Assembly (NCBI RefSeq): GCF_913776855.1
Contig: NZ_CAJYQD010000032.1
Span: forward strand, 62,001-126,000
From: an uncultured Sphingomonas sp.
GTDB taxonomy: Bacteria > Pseudomonadota > Alphaproteobacteria > Sphingomonadales > Sphingomonadaceae
Length of the DNA: 64,000 nt
Direction of reading: 5' to 3'
In this document: piece by piece, positions 38,523-47,867 of the stretch
Numbering within the stretch: the stretch's first letter is position 1
How the letters are laid out: each line of letters starts with the position of its first letter
The notes under the pieces: generated by a model
Told to the model about the DNA's origin: nothing
Database searches by the model: none
What the model saw: the letters and a program-made list of their open reading frames with translations, nothing else
Program-made: the position numbers and the translations under genes

Positions 38523-38827
38523 TGGGCCACCCGCAGTTCAGCAACCCGATCGAGGATCGCCGGCCGCCGTTCGGCAACGCACGCCGCGATCTCGGCCTTC
38601 CCAGCACGCTTCTGGTCGGCGCACCAGCCGATCGCCTCGCACCCAGCCGTCTGGATCACGGGATCAACGTCCTTGCTCATCGCGCGACAGCTTCGCAGCG
38701 CCGACTTGCGCAGCGTGTAATGGAGATTCGCGCTGCGCAGCTTGCGCCCGATCACGACGATCTCCTCCTCGGGCGTCGCGGCCGGCATCGGCGTCTGCGT
38801 CATCAGGGCGGCGGCCAGCACGATCAC
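38519..38827 (-). CDS. Small exported four-cysteine protein with a TonB-box-like motif, inside the suf operon
   Basis: 102 aa from a GTG at 38827 overlapping the sufB stop (GTGA). The leader [17 protein letters not shown] is followed by [11 protein letters not shown], a TonB-box-like motif, and cysteines spaced C-x15-C-x5-C-x13-C with [17 protein letters not shown]. The protein at 13456-13794 has the same order and spacing (C-x15-C-x5-C-x12-C, SGDPLFDTGIC). They are therefore paralogs of one uncharacterised family. Being coupled to sufB, it is made whenever Fe-S assembly is induced. Confidence 0.75.
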   Translation of the reverse strand: MIVLAAALMTQTPMPAATPEEEIVVIGRKLRSANLHYTLRKSALRSCRAMSKDVDPVIQTAGCEAIGWCADQKRAGKAEIAACVAERRPAILDRVAELRVAQ

Positions 38828-40287
38828 CCCACCGACCCTTCAAGGCTGATGCCGAGCAGCTTCTGCGCCTCAACCGCGAATTCCATCGGCAGCTGTTGCA
38901 GCACTTCGCGCGCGAAGCCATTGACGATCAGCGCGACCGCCGCCTCCGAATCCAGCCCGCGCTGCATCGCGTAGAACATCTGGTCCTCGGAAATCTTCGA
39001 GGTGGTCGCCTCATGCTCGATCTGCGCCGAGGGATTCTTGACCTCGATATAGGGCACGGTGTGGGCGCCGCACTGGTCGCCGAGCAACAGGCTGTCGCAC
39101 TGGGTGAAGTTGCGCACGCCCTCTGCCGAGCGGCCGACGCGCACCAGCCCGCGATAGGTATTGTCGCTGCGGCCCGCGCTGATCCCCTTCGACACGATGG
39201 TCGAGCGCGATCCCTTGCCCAGATGGATCATCTTGGTGCCGGTATCGGCCTGCTGGCGATTGTTGGTTACCGCGACCGAATAGAATTCGCCGACCGAATT
39301 TTCGCCCGCCAGCACGCAGGACGGGTATTTCCACGTGATCGCCGAACCGGTTTCGACCTGCGTCCAAGACACCTTCGAGTTCTTGCCCTGACACAGCGCA
39401 CGCTTGGTCACGAAATTGTAGATGCCGCCCTTCCCGTTCTCGTCGCCGGGATACCAGTTCTGGACGGTGCTGTACTTGATCTCGGCATCGTCCAGCGCGA
39501 CCAGCTCGACCACCGCCGCGTGCAGCTGGTTCTCGTCGCGCATCGGCGCGGTGCAGCCTTCGAGGTAGCTGACATAGCTGCCCTTGTCGGCAACGATCAG
39601 CGTGCGTTCGAACTGGCCGGTATTTTCCGCGTTGATCCGGAAATAGGTCGACAGCTCCATCGGGCAGCGCACGCCCTCCGGAATGTAGACAAAGGTGCCG
39701 TCCGAAAAGACCGCGCTGTTCAGCGTCGCGAAGAAGTTATCGCGCTGCGGCACGACCTTGCCCAGCCACTTGCGGACTAGCTCTGGATATTCGCGGATCG
39801 CCTCGGAGATCGAACGGAAGATGACGCCGGCGGCTTCCAGTTCCTTGCGGAAGGTCGTCGCGACCGAGACGCTGTCGAACACCGCGTCGACCGCAACCTT
39901 GCGCGATCCCTCGACCCCGGCGAGGACCTTCTGCTCCTCGATCGGGATGCCGAGCTTTTCGTAGACGCGCAGAATCTCGGGATCGACTTCATCGAGCGAC
40001 CCCAGTTTCGGCTTCGCCTTCGGCTCGGCGTAATAATAGGCGTCCTGATAATCGATCGGGTCGAGGTTCAGCTTGGCCCAGTCGGGCGCCTTCATCGTCT
40101 GCCACAGGCGGAACGCCTTCAGCCGCCAGTCGAGCATCCATTCCGGCTCGTTCTTCTTGGCGCTGATATAGCGAACCGTGTCCTCGCTCAGCCCCTTGGG
40201 CGCGAAGTCCTGTTCGATGTCCGAGGAGAAACCCCACTCGTACTTCTTGTTGGCGGCGGCGAGCGCCTCGGCATTCTTGGTGGCCAT
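38824..40287 (-). CDS. sufB: Fe-S assembly scaffold SufB
   Basis: 487 aa. Conserved stretches include [40 protein letters not shown] and [20 protein letters not shown], with the persulfide-accepting cysteine region. It is the core on which clusters are built with SufC and SufD. The ATG at 40287 overlaps the regulator stop (TGATG). A GTG three bases earlier is possible. Confidence 0.97.
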   Translation of the reverse strand: MATKNAEALAAANKKYEWGFSSDIEQDFAPKGLSEDTVRYISAKKNEPEWMLDWRLKAFRLWQTMKAPDWAKLNLDPIDYQDAYYYAEPKAKPKLGSLDEVDPEILRVYEKLGIPIEEQKVLAGVEGSRKVAVDAVFDSVSVATTFRKELEAAGVIFRSISEAIREYPELVRKWLGKVVPQRDNFFATLNSAVFSDGTFVYIPEGVRCPMELSTYFRINAENTGQFERTLIVADKGSYVSYLEGCTAPMRDENQLHAAVVELVALDDAEIKYSTVQNWYPGDENGKGGIYNFVTKRALCQGKNSKVSWTQVETGSAITWKYPSCVLAGENSVGEFYSVAVTNNRQQADTGTKMIHLGKGSRSTIVSKGISAGRSDNTYRGLVRVGRSAEGVRNFTQCDSLLLGDQCGAHTVPYIEVKNPSAQIEHEATTSKISEDQMFYAMQRGLDSEAAVALIVNGFAREVLQQLPMEFAVEAQKLLGISLEGSVG

Positions 40288-40715
40288 CACACTACCTCTT
40301 GGGGCATCGCCCCGGTGTTCGCGAGTTGGGCGAGCGTCACGCCCGCCAAGGCGCCCCGGACCACGGCGTTGACCGTGCCGGCATGGGGGCGGATCATGCA
40401 GTTCGTCTCAACCGCGCAGTCATGCCGCGCGGCATCGACGCAGGTGGTGAGCGCGATCGGCCCCTCGATCGCCTCGATGATCTGGGCAAGGTCGATCGCG
40501 TGGGGGCCGCGGGCAAGGCGGAAGCCGCCGCCGCTGCCGCGCCCGGTTTCGATCAGCGACGCGGCGGACAGCCGACTGACCAGCTTCTGCACGGTCGGCA
40601 GCGGCAGGCCGGTTTCCTCCGCCAGCGCGGTCGCCGTGACGCGCGCGTCCCCGCCCCGCCGCGCGGTGGCGGCGAGCAGGACGACGGCATAGTCGGCAAG
40701 GCTGGAAAGGCGCAT
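40287..40715 (-). CDS. Rrf2 family regulator of the suf operon
   Basis: 142 aa from ATG 40715 (AAGGAAG site). A winged helix starts [14 protein letters not shown], with the recognition helix around [19 protein letters not shown]. Three cysteines, C-x7-C-x5-C ([15 protein letters not shown]), can hold an Fe-S cluster as in IscR. It probably represses the suf operon when clusters are plentiful. It is the first gene of the operon and divergent from pyrD. The 142-bp gap contains TTGACC on the minus strand (40773-40778), a candidate -35 box. Confidence 0.93.
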   Translation of the reverse strand: MRLSSLADYAVVLLAATARRGGDARVTATALAEETGLPLPTVQKLVSRLSAASLIETGRGSGGGFRLARGPHAIDLAQIIEAIEGPIALTTCVDAARHDCAVETNCMIRPHAGTVNAVVRGALAGVTLAQLANTGAMPQEVV

Positions 40716-40857
40716 CGCTTCCTTAATCGGATCGTTCCGGTCGGATTGGCATGTGGTCGCGCGCGGGGCATAGGTCAACCGAGTTTGTTCCGATTGCTGT
40801 GATCGATTGTCGGGTCGGGGATTGGTTCGGCCGCGCTCCGGCGATACAGCGGCCGAC

Positions 40858-41844
40858 ATGGCCTGGTATCACCCGCTCCTCTTCGCCCTCGACGCCGAAC
40901 GCGCGCATTCGCTGACGATCGCCATGCTGGAGGCATGGGGGAAGGCCGGCGCACCGCTCGCGCCCAAGACCGACAGCAGGCACACGGTGACGGTGGCGGG
41001 CATCCATTTTCCCAATCCAGTCGGGCTGGCGGCGGGGGTCGACAAGGATGCGCGCGCGGTCGCCGGGTTCCTCGGCTTGGGCTTCGGGTTCGTCGAGGTG
41101 GGCACGCTGACCCCCAAGCCGCAGCCGGGCAATCCCAAGCCCCGCATCTTCCGTCTGCTCGAGGACAAGGGCGTGGTGAACCGGCTGGGGTTCAACAATG
41201 GCGGGATCGACGCGGCACTGGCGCGGGTGGCCGCGCTCACGCCCCGCCCCGGCATCATTGGCATCAACGTCGGCGCCAACAAGGATTCGACCGACCGTAT
41301 CGCCGATTACGCCACGGCGGTCGCCAAGGCTGCGCCATTGGCCGATTACGTGACGATCAACATCTCCAGCCCCAACACGCCGGGCCTGCGCGACCTGCAA
41401 TCGCAGCCCGAACTGGGCCAGCTGATCGCCGCCAGCGACGCCGCGCGCCATGTGGGGGCAAAGCGCGTACCGCTGTTCCTTAAGGTCGCGCCCGACCTGT
41501 CGCGTGAGGGGCTGGAGGTCGCCATCCGCGCGGCAATCGATGGCGGGGTCGATGCGCTGATCGTGTCGAACACCACCATCTCGCGGCCGGCCACGCTGCG
41601 CTCGGCGAATGCGGGGGAGACCGGCGGCCTGTCAGGGGCGCCACTCGCCCCCCTCGCCCTCGCCAAGCTGGTCGAGGCGCGCGAGATCGCCGATGGCGCG
41701 ATCCCGCTGATTTCGGCGGGCGGCATCGGATCGGCGGGCGAGGCGCGGCGGCGGCTGGATGCAGGGGCCAGCCTCGTCCAGCTCTACAGCGCGATGGTCT
41801 ATGAAGGACCCGGCCTCGCGCGGCGGATCGTCGCGGGGCTGTGA
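40858..41844 (+). CDS. pyrD: Dihydroorotate dehydrogenase (quinone), class 2
   Basis: 328 aa. An N-terminal amphipathic helix (WYHPLLFALDAERAHSL) docks it to the inner membrane. FMN and substrate motifs are FPNPVGLAAGVDKDARAV, NISSPNTPGLRDLQ and ISAGGIGSAGEA. It oxidises dihydroorotate to orotate in pyrimidine synthesis and passes electrons to quinone. The catalytic serine of class 2 enzymes is in the NISSPNTPG loop. Coupled to the HPP gene by a GTGA overlap. Confidence 0.96.
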   Translation: MAWYHPLLFALDAERAHSLTIAMLEAWGKAGAPLAPKTDSRHTVTVAGIHFPNPVGLAAGVDKDARAVAGFLGLGFGFVEVGTLTPKPQPGNPKPRIFRLLEDKGVVNRLGFNNGGIDAALARVAALTPRPGIIGINVGANKDSTDRIADYATAVAKAAPLADYVTINISSPNTPGLRDLQSQPELGQLIAASDAARHVGAKRVPLFLKVAPDLSREGLEVAIRAAIDGGVDALIVSNTTISRPATLRSANAGETGGLSGAPLAPLALAKLVEAREIADGAIPLISAGGIGSAGEARRRLDAGASLVQLYSAMVYEGPGLARRIVAGL

Positions 41845-42521
41845 CCCGGCTGTTCCGCCCGTTGCTCGCCAATGCCGGGTTCGCCCGGCGGGTGGTCGCG
41901 GGTATCGGGGCGGCGATCGGCATCGCGCTGACCATGGCGGTCTGTGCGCAGTTCCCGTGGCTGGGCCGCGACCTGCCGATCATCGTCGCACCGTTGGGGG
42001 CGTCGGCCGTGCTGGTGTTCGCGGTGCCGGCCAGTCCGCTGGCGCAACCCTGGCCCGTGGTCGGCGGCAACATCCTGTCGACGCTGGTCGGCGTGGCGGT
42101 GTTTCAGGCGATCCCGAACGTGACTATCGCCGCCGGTGTGGCGGTCGGCATCGCGATCCTCGTCATGTCGCTATGCCGCTGCCTGCATCCGCCGGGCGGC
42201 GCGGCGGCGCTGACGGCGGTGATCGGCAGCGCCGGCATCCATGACGCCGGCTATGCCTTTGCCTTCGCGCCGGTCGGGATCAATTCGATCGCGCTGGTGT
42301 CGATCGGCATCTTCTACCACCGGATGACCGCGCTCACCTATCCGCACGAGCCGGCCACGCCCGCTGCGATCCAGGCGGCGGTGGAGCCGGGCGGCGTCCT
42401 GCCCGCCGACATCGACGCGGCATTGGCGGAGACGCCCGATGCGTATGACATCGCGCGGGAGGACCTGACCCTGCTGCTGGAACGGGCCGAGCATTTCGCG
42501 AAGGTGCGGCGGAAGGGGTAA
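41841..42521 (+). CDS. HPP family integral membrane protein
   Basis: 226 aa with four membrane helices. The family motif HPP occurs in CRCLHPPGGAAALTAVIG. LGASAVLVFAVPASPLAQPW lies in the preceding helical pair. A cytosolic C-terminal domain follows (DIDAALAETPDAYDIAREDL). Some HPP proteins have been linked to nitrite transport in plants and cyanobacteria. The bacterial function is not established. Confidence 0.86.
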   Translation: MTRLFRPLLANAGFARRVVAGIGAAIGIALTMAVCAQFPWLGRDLPIIVAPLGASAVLVFAVPASPLAQPWPVVGGNILSTLVGVAVFQAIPNVTIAAGVAVGIAILVMSLCRCLHPPGGAAALTAVIGSAGIHDAGYAFAFAPVGINSIALVSIGIFYHRMTALTYPHEPATPAAIQAAVEPGGVLPADIDAALAETPDAYDIAREDLTLLLERAEHFAKVRRKG

Positions 42522-42534
42522 CCAACCGCACGTC

Positions 42535-42616
42535 CGTCACCCCAGCGCAAGCTGGGGTCTCCTGCGGCGAGGCGCGCGTTCCCTGACAAGGAGACCCCAG
42601 CCTGCGCTGGGTGACG
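42535..42616. repeat. Composite palindromic repeat element (82 bp)
   Basis: Two arms of 27-28 bp, 42535-42562 and 42590-42616, are inverted copies of each other with one mismatch and one inserted base. Each arm is itself a short palindrome (CCCAGCGCAAGCTGGG). It lies between convergent HPP and ggt genes and would fold into a long cruciform or RNA hairpin on either strand. Related to 57074-57101, 61981-62063 and 20697-20724. Confidence 0.8.
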
Positions 42617-42624
42617 AACCAGTT

Positions 42625-44373
42625 CTACTCCACGATCACCTTGCCCTCGCGCCGCGGATCGAAGCCGCCATCGATCCTGCCGTCACGCACGATGACCCCG
42701 TGCAGGCCCGAATCCTCGCCCTGCCCCGGCTGCAACCGCACGCCCTTGGCCGCCAGCGCACTCAGGATTTCGGGCGAGAACTTCGTCACCTCTCCCTGAA
42801 AACTGCTGCCGCGCGCGACGAGGTTGGGGAGCGCCAGCGCCTGCTGCATCGGCAGCTTCCATTCGACCGCGCCGACCAGCGACTTGCCGACATAGGCGAG
42901 GATCGCATTGCCCCCCGCCGACCCCAGCGCCCCCGCGAACTTCCCCTGCCGGTCGATCATCACCAGCGGCGTCATCGACGAGCGGGGGCGCTTGCCCGGC
43001 GCCACCGCATTGGCCGACGCCCGCCCCTGCGCATCGCGCGGCGAGAAGGCGAAGTCGGTCATCTGGTTGTTGAGGAAGAAGCCGTCGACCATCCGCCCGG
43101 TGCCGAAGAAGCTTTCGACCGTCGTCGTCATCGACACGACATTGCCCTGCGCATCGCCGACGATGAAGTGCGACGTCCCCGCCGGTTCGCGCGTCGTGTC
43201 CGCCGCCGCCGTCACCACGCCTGCCGGCACGCCTGCCGCCGGCGCCGGCCCCGCGGTCACGCCGATCAGCTTCGCCCGCTCGGCGATATAGGCCGGCGCC
43301 AGAAGTCCTGCGACCGGCACGTTCACGAACTTCGGATCACCGACATACAGGTCGCGGTCGGCATACATCAGCCGGCTGGCTTCGGCGAAGAGATACCAGC
43401 TTTGCGGGTCGTTCGGCCCCCGCTTGTCGATGTCGGTGCGGCCGAGGATCGCGAGCAGTTCGAGCAGGCCGACCCCGCTCGACGGCGGCGGCGGCGTGCA
43501 GACGATGTACGCGCGCCAGTTGCCGCACAACGGATCGCGCTTCACCGCGCGATAGGCGGCAAGGTCGGCGAGCGTCATCGTGCCGGGCAGGCTGCCACCG
43601 GTCGTCTTCGCGACGATCCGCTCGGCGGTCTTGCCGGTATAGAGCGCATCCGGTCCCTGCTTCGCCAGACGGCGCAGGAAATCGGCGTAATCGCCATTCT
43701 TGATCCGGTCACCGGTGGTCGCGAGCGCGCCGCCCTTGCCCTTGAAATAGCGGCGCACGTCTTCGGCCTGCAACTGCGGCGACTGTCCGCCGAGGAACCG
43801 GCCAAGACGCGGCGGGATCACGAAGCCCTTGCGCGCGACCTGTTCGGCATCGTCGAACAGCTGGTCCCAGGCGAGCGTGCCATGGTCGGCATGGGCCTGC
43901 CCCAGCATCCTGACCGCGCCGGGCACGCCGGTCGCCCGACCGCTCATCACCGCCTGCGCGAACGGCAGCGGCTGACCGTCGCTGCCGAGCAGCATCGTCG
44001 GCGTGGCACCCGCCGGTGCGACCTCGCGTCCGTCATAGATTTCGACCTTGCCGGTCTTCGCATTGAAATAGGTGAGGAACGCCCCGCCCCCCAGCCCGGA
44101 ACTCTGCGGTTCGACCAGCGACAGCATCGCCTGCACCGCGATCGCCGCGTCGACCGCGCTGCCGCCGCGACGCAGCACCGCCATCCCCGCCTCGCTGGCG
44201 ATCGGATTGGCCGAAACCACGAACTTCTGCGCCTGTGACGCCGCAGCGGTCGGGGCGGTCGGCGGCGCCTGTGTCGCGGGGGTCGCGACCTCCTTCTTGC
44301 CGAACGAGAGGACGTTGCAGCCCCCCAGCGTGACGGTGGCGAGCGCGGCGATGGTGGTGGCGAACATCTTCAT
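42625..44373 (-). CDS. ggt: Gamma-glutamyltransferase
   Basis: 582 aa. The leader MKMFATTIAALATVTLGGC is a lipoprotein signal, so the enzyme is membrane-tethered in the periplasm. The Ntn-hydrolase architecture is clear: NPIASEAGMAVLRRGGSAVDAAIAV, the processing site with the catalytic threonine in REPAGTSHFIVGDAQG, and PGKRPRSSMTPLV near the substrate pocket. It breaks down glutathione and gamma-glutamyl compounds after autocleavage. It diverges from fadD. Confidence 0.94.
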   Translation of the reverse strand: MKMFATTIAALATVTLGGCNVLSFGKKEVATPATQAPPTAPTAAASQAQKFVVSANPIASEAGMAVLRRGGSAVDAAIAVQAMLSLVEPQSSGLGGGAFLTYFNAKTGKVEIYDGREVAPAGATPTMLLGSDGQPLPFAQAVMSGRATGVPGAVRMLGQAHADHGTLAWDQLFDDAEQVARKGFVIPPRLGRFLGGQSPQLQAEDVRRYFKGKGGALATTGDRIKNGDYADFLRRLAKQGPDALYTGKTAERIVAKTTGGSLPGTMTLADLAAYRAVKRDPLCGNWRAYIVCTPPPPSSGVGLLELLAILGRTDIDKRGPNDPQSWYLFAEASRLMYADRDLYVGDPKFVNVPVAGLLAPAYIAERAKLIGVTAGPAPAAGVPAGVVTAAADTTREPAGTSHFIVGDAQGNVVSMTTTVESFFGTGRMVDGFFLNNQMTDFAFSPRDAQGRASANAVAPGKRPRSSMTPLVMIDRQGKFAGALGSAGGNAILAYVGKSLVGAVEWKLPMQQALALPNLVARGSSFQGEVTKFSPEILSALAAKGVRLQPGQGEDSGLHGVIVRDGRIDGGFDPRREGKVIVE

Positions 44374-44475
44374 GGCGCCCTGTCTATCCAAGAGCGTCGC
44401 CCCCGTCACCCGCTCTCGGACGTTGCCGTTGCGGTTCTGCCTGCCTACACCTCTGGACCAGGAGAAGGATAAGCG

Positions 44476-46266
44476 ATGGCTCGGCAACTGGAACGATTCC
44501 CCAATCTGGTCGCGATGTTCTTCGCGCGCGCCGCCGAGCGTGGCGATGCGCCGTTCCTGTGGAGCAAGAAGCGCGGCGCATGGGAATCGATCAGCTGGGC
44601 CGATGCCGCACGACAGGTCGCAAGCCTCGCCACCGCGCTGAAGGCCATCGGGCTGAAACGCGGCGACCGCGTGATGCTGGTCAGCGAGAACCGGCCCGAA
44701 TGGTGCATCTCGGACCTCGCCATCATGGCGGCGGGGTGCGTGACGGTGCCGACCTATGTCACCAACACCGTGCGCGACCATGGCCATATCATCGAGAATT
44801 CGGGCGCCTGTGCGATCATCGTGTCGACCGAGAAGCTGGCGCGCACCGTCCTGCCCGCGGCACTGCGCACCACCCAGTCGTCGGAAAAGATCATCACGAT
44901 CGAACCGATGCGCACCGCGCAGCAGGGGAGCCTGGAGTTCCACGACTGGCACGAGCTGATCGCGAAGCACCCCGCCGACCCGGCGACCGTCGCGGCCGGG
45001 GCCGATTTCAACCGCGAGGACCTTGCCTGCATCATCTATACCTCGGGCACCGGCGGGTCGCCGCGCGGCGTGATGCAGCATCACGGCGCGATCCTGCACA
45101 ACGTCAATGGCTGCTGCACCGTGATCTCGGAGGATTTCGGCTGGGAGGACGAGGTGTTCCTGTCGTTCCTGCCGCTCAGCCACGCCTATGAACATACCGG
45201 CGGGCAACATTTCCCGATCGGGCTGGGCGGGCAAATCTATTACAGCGAAGGCCTCGACAAGCTGGCGAGCAATATCGAGGAGGTGCGCCCGACGATCATG
45301 GTCGTCGTCCCCCGCCTGTTCGAGGTACTGCGGACGCGGATCACCAAGGCGGTGCAGAAACAGGGCCGCGTGTCGTCCTGGCTGCTCGACCGGGCGGTCG
45401 CGATCGGTGGCAAGCCCGACGGCCCGACGCTGCTCGACCGCCCCACCAAGCTGCTGGTCGACACGCTGCTGAAACCCAAGGTCGGCAAGCGCTTCGGCGG
45501 CCGGTTGAAGGCGATGGTGTCGGGCGGCGCGCCGCTGACGCCCGAGGTCGGCGCATTCTTCCAGTCGCTCGGCCTCACCTTCCTGCAGGGCTATGGCCAG
45601 ACCGAGGCCGCGCCGGTCATCTCGTGCAACCGCCCCGCCGCCGGCATCAAGATGGACACGGTCGGCCCGCCGCTGCCCGATACCGAGGTCCGCATCGCCG
45701 AGGACGGCGAAATCCTGGTGCGTGGCGAGCTGGTCATGCACGGCTATTGGCGCAACGAGGCGGAAACCGCCCGCGTGCTGAAGGACGGGTGGCTGCACAC
45801 CGGCGACATCGGCGAGATCGATGCGAAGGGCCGTATCCGCATCACCGATCGCAAGAAGGACATCATCGTCAACGACAAGGGCGACAACGTTGCCCCGCAG
45901 AAGGTGGAGGGGATGCTGACCCTCCAGAACGAGATCGCGCAGGCGATGATCGCGGGCGACCGCCGGCCGTATATGGTCGCGGTGATCGTGCCCGATGCCG
46001 AATGGACCCAGCAATTCTGTGCCAAGGGCGGCGCGCGCTGCGACTTCGCGAAGCTGCGGGAAGACAGCGATTATCGCGCGGCGCTGGGCGCGGCGGTGGA
46101 ACGGGTGAACAAGGACCTGTCGGTCACCGAACGCATCCGCCGCTTCATCATCGCCGACGAACCCTTCACCATCGAGAACCAGCAGCTCACCCCCAGCCTG
46201 AAGATCCGCCGGCACGTGTTGAAGGACGTGTATGGCGAGCGGCTGGACGCGCTGTACCGGGGGTGA
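44476..46266 (+). CDS. fadD: Long-chain acyl-CoA ligase (AMP-forming)
   Basis: 596 aa. The AMP-binding signature is ACIIYTSGTGGSPRGVMQHH. GYGQTEAAPVIS, the gate motif W-L-H-T-G-D (DGWLHTGDIGEID) and the C-terminal lysine region RITDRKKDIIVNDKGDNV follow. It belongs to the long-chain FACL (FAA1-like) branch. It activates fatty acids for beta-oxidation or phospholipid synthesis. Normal length. SD sequence GGAGAAGG upstream. Confidence 0.93.
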   Translation: MARQLERFPNLVAMFFARAAERGDAPFLWSKKRGAWESISWADAARQVASLATALKAIGLKRGDRVMLVSENRPEWCISDLAIMAAGCVTVPTYVTNTVRDHGHIIENSGACAIIVSTEKLARTVLPAALRTTQSSEKIITIEPMRTAQQGSLEFHDWHELIAKHPADPATVAAGADFNREDLACIIYTSGTGGSPRGVMQHHGAILHNVNGCCTVISEDFGWEDEVFLSFLPLSHAYEHTGGQHFPIGLGGQIYYSEGLDKLASNIEEVRPTIMVVVPRLFEVLRTRITKAVQKQGRVSSWLLDRAVAIGGKPDGPTLLDRPTKLLVDTLLKPKVGKRFGGRLKAMVSGGAPLTPEVGAFFQSLGLTFLQGYGQTEAAPVISCNRPAAGIKMDTVGPPLPDTEVRIAEDGEILVRGELVMHGYWRNEAETARVLKDGWLHTGDIGEIDAKGRIRITDRKKDIIVNDKGDNVAPQKVEGMLTLQNEIAQAMIAGDRRPYMVAVIVPDAEWTQQFCAKGGARCDFAKLREDSDYRAALGAAVERVNKDLSVTERIRRFIIADEPFTIENQQLTPSLKIRRHVLKDVYGERLDALYRG

Positions 46267-46339
46267 AGCGCACCGCGCCGGGCTTGTTTTGCCTGAGGAC
46301 CGACGCGATACTCGACGATGCGATCAGGAGAAGCGGACC

Positions 46340-47131
46340 ATGACGCACGCCCGGTATTTCGTCGGACCGCCGCGCCGACCCGAAATCCGTCACGACAACG
46401 GCTTTCTCGACCAGTTCCGCCCGCGCCAGCCGACCGCGGCGGACCGCCAGGGCTATCGCAAATGGAAAGGGCGGCTGGAACTGGCGGAGGCGGTGCAGGG
46501 CGTGCCCTATGCGCCCAAGAACAATATTCCCGACGCGCTGGCCGCCTATCGGCATTTCCTGACCGGTCGAGGGGCCGCACGCACGTTCAGCTACGAACGC
46601 TATGTCGCGGGCGATCCGTCGGGAAAGGCCACGCTCCAGTCCGCGATCCTCGAGGCGATGGCCGCCGCCTATGAACTGCATGGCAGCGCGGTGCCGTCCG
46701 GCAACGGCAGCTTCAATTTCACCGGCGGCGCGATCCCCTGCGGTGCCGGAAAGACCGGCCCCTTCCCCTATCCTGCGACCGAGAACTGGCAAAAGGCGAT
46801 CGGCGCCCATGTCATCTGGATCAGCGGCGACGTGACGGTGCAGCGGAGCAAGGAATCGAGCGCCCCGCGTTTCGCGCTGACGCTGATCGTCCATGCCGAG
46901 GACCGGTATAATTTCAATCCCGGCGCCGCCGACATCGCGACCGGCATCCCCGACGACGAGAACGGCGTGTTCGAAATCACCGGGCTGGCGAAACAATATA
47001 TGAATGTCGCGACCCTGACCCGGCACGTGACCTGGGCCGGCGCGCCCGCATCGTCGTTCGAGGTTTTGATGCAGCCCTGGCTGCGTCAGCGGCAACCCGG
47101 CGACAACCGTCGCATCCGGAACCGGTTGTGA
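46340..47131 (+). CDS. Protein of unknown function with EDRYNFNPGxxDIATG motif (263 aa)
   Basis: It starts at ATG 46340 behind AGGAG. No signal peptide. The N-terminal 80 residues are helical and basic (RQGYRKWKGRLELAE). The middle has FTGGAIPCGAGKTGPFPYPA, and the C-terminal beta-rich part has HAEDRYNFNPGAADIATGIP followed by FEITGLAKQY. The latter resembles C-terminal domains seen in secreted or phage-like effector proteins, but the family could not be settled. It is coupled to a lipoprotein gene by GTGA. A toxin/immunity relationship is possible but unproven. Confidence 0.65.
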   Translation: MTHARYFVGPPRRPEIRHDNGFLDQFRPRQPTAADRQGYRKWKGRLELAEAVQGVPYAPKNNIPDALAAYRHFLTGRGAARTFSYERYVAGDPSGKATLQSAILEAMAAAYELHGSAVPSGNGSFNFTGGAIPCGAGKTGPFPYPATENWQKAIGAHVIWISGDVTVQRSKESSAPRFALTLIVHAEDRYNFNPGAADIATGIPDDENGVFEITGLAKQYMNVATLTRHVTWAGAPASSFEVLMQPWLRQRQPGDNRRIRNRL

Positions 47132-47610
47132 AGCGACTGGCGCGGATGCTCGCGATCGGGGCACTGGTCATGGCGGGTTCGCCCGGCTGTTCGAGGAGCA
47201 AGGCAGATATGGTCGAAGACGTGCGGAACGACGTCGCGACGTTGCAAAAGCTGGTGACGCTGCAACCCGTGCCGATCGAGGCGCGCTGGTCGCTCGACCC
47301 CATCGGCAAGGACGACGGCTTCGGCCCGACCGACCGGGCGTTATGGGCGGTGGTCCGCTATTCGGAAGCCGATGCCGCCACGATCACCCGCGCGCTGGCG
47401 GCGACCCCGGCGACGCAGCCGGTCACGGTTGACGCGCCGCCCGGCTGGCTGCTGGCCGATGTCGATCTCGTCGGGTACAAACGGGGCGGAGAGTATGTCT
47501 TCAACCGGTCGGTATCCGACGGCAAGCCGTTCGCATCGAACCTGTACTCCTCCGGCTTTGCGATGATGCTGCCCGACCGCCGCGTCCTGATCCACTTCTC
47601 GTCGCGGTAG
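47128..47610 (+). CDS. Lipoprotein of unknown function, coupled to the preceding gene (160 aa)
   Basis: GTG start overlapping the previous stop. The leader MKRLARMLAIGALVMAGSPGC has a basic start and a cysteine after ...SPG, an acceptable though not ideal lipobox. The mature part is soluble and mixed alpha/beta: WSLDPIGKDDGFGPTDRALW, APPGWLLADVDLVGYKRGGE and the C-terminal strand RRVLIHFSSR. It would sit on the inner or outer membrane facing the periplasm. Function unknown. Confidence 0.65.
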   Translation: MKRLARMLAIGALVMAGSPGCSRSKADMVEDVRNDVATLQKLVTLQPVPIEARWSLDPIGKDDGFGPTDRALWAVVRYSEADAATITRALAATPATQPVTVDAPPGWLLADVDLVGYKRGGEYVFNRSVSDGKPFASNLYSSGFAMMLPDRRVLIHFSSR

Positions 47611-47650
47611 CGCGTGCTGGCGGTTTCCCGCGGGGATAAGTCGACTTGGA

Positions 47651-47733
47651 GCGCTGCCCCGACGAAGACGGGGCCGCAAGCGACTCCCGCCCAGCATCAT
47701 GGCCTTGCTATCCCGGTGTTCACCGGGGCGACG
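47651..47733. repeat. Divergent copy of the composite palindromic repeat
   Basis: Two arms: CTGCCCCGACGAAGACGGGG (start near 47653) and ATCCCGGTGTTCACCGGGGC (ends near 47730), separated by about 37 bp. Each arm is itself a short palindrome with a small loop. The layout of two self-complementary arms matches 42535-42616 although the sequences have drifted. It lies in the 257-bp gap between the lipoprotein gene and the MFS gene, which holds nothing else. Confidence 0.55.
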
Positions 47734-47867
47734 CTTGGGGAGGACGCGCCGCCGCCGGTATTCGGCAGCGCCCGCTTTGCCATCGCATAGCTATTCATTG
47801 TTGAACTGCCCCACCCCCTTCCCATATGGCCCGCTCGAAATGCTGCGTCGCAGCAAGGAGCGTGCCC

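Noticed and set aside
44374..46215. Upstream extension of the ggt frame through the divergent fadD gene
   Set aside because: The extension is antisense to fadD. The ggt lipoprotein signal beginning at 44373 is the natural start.
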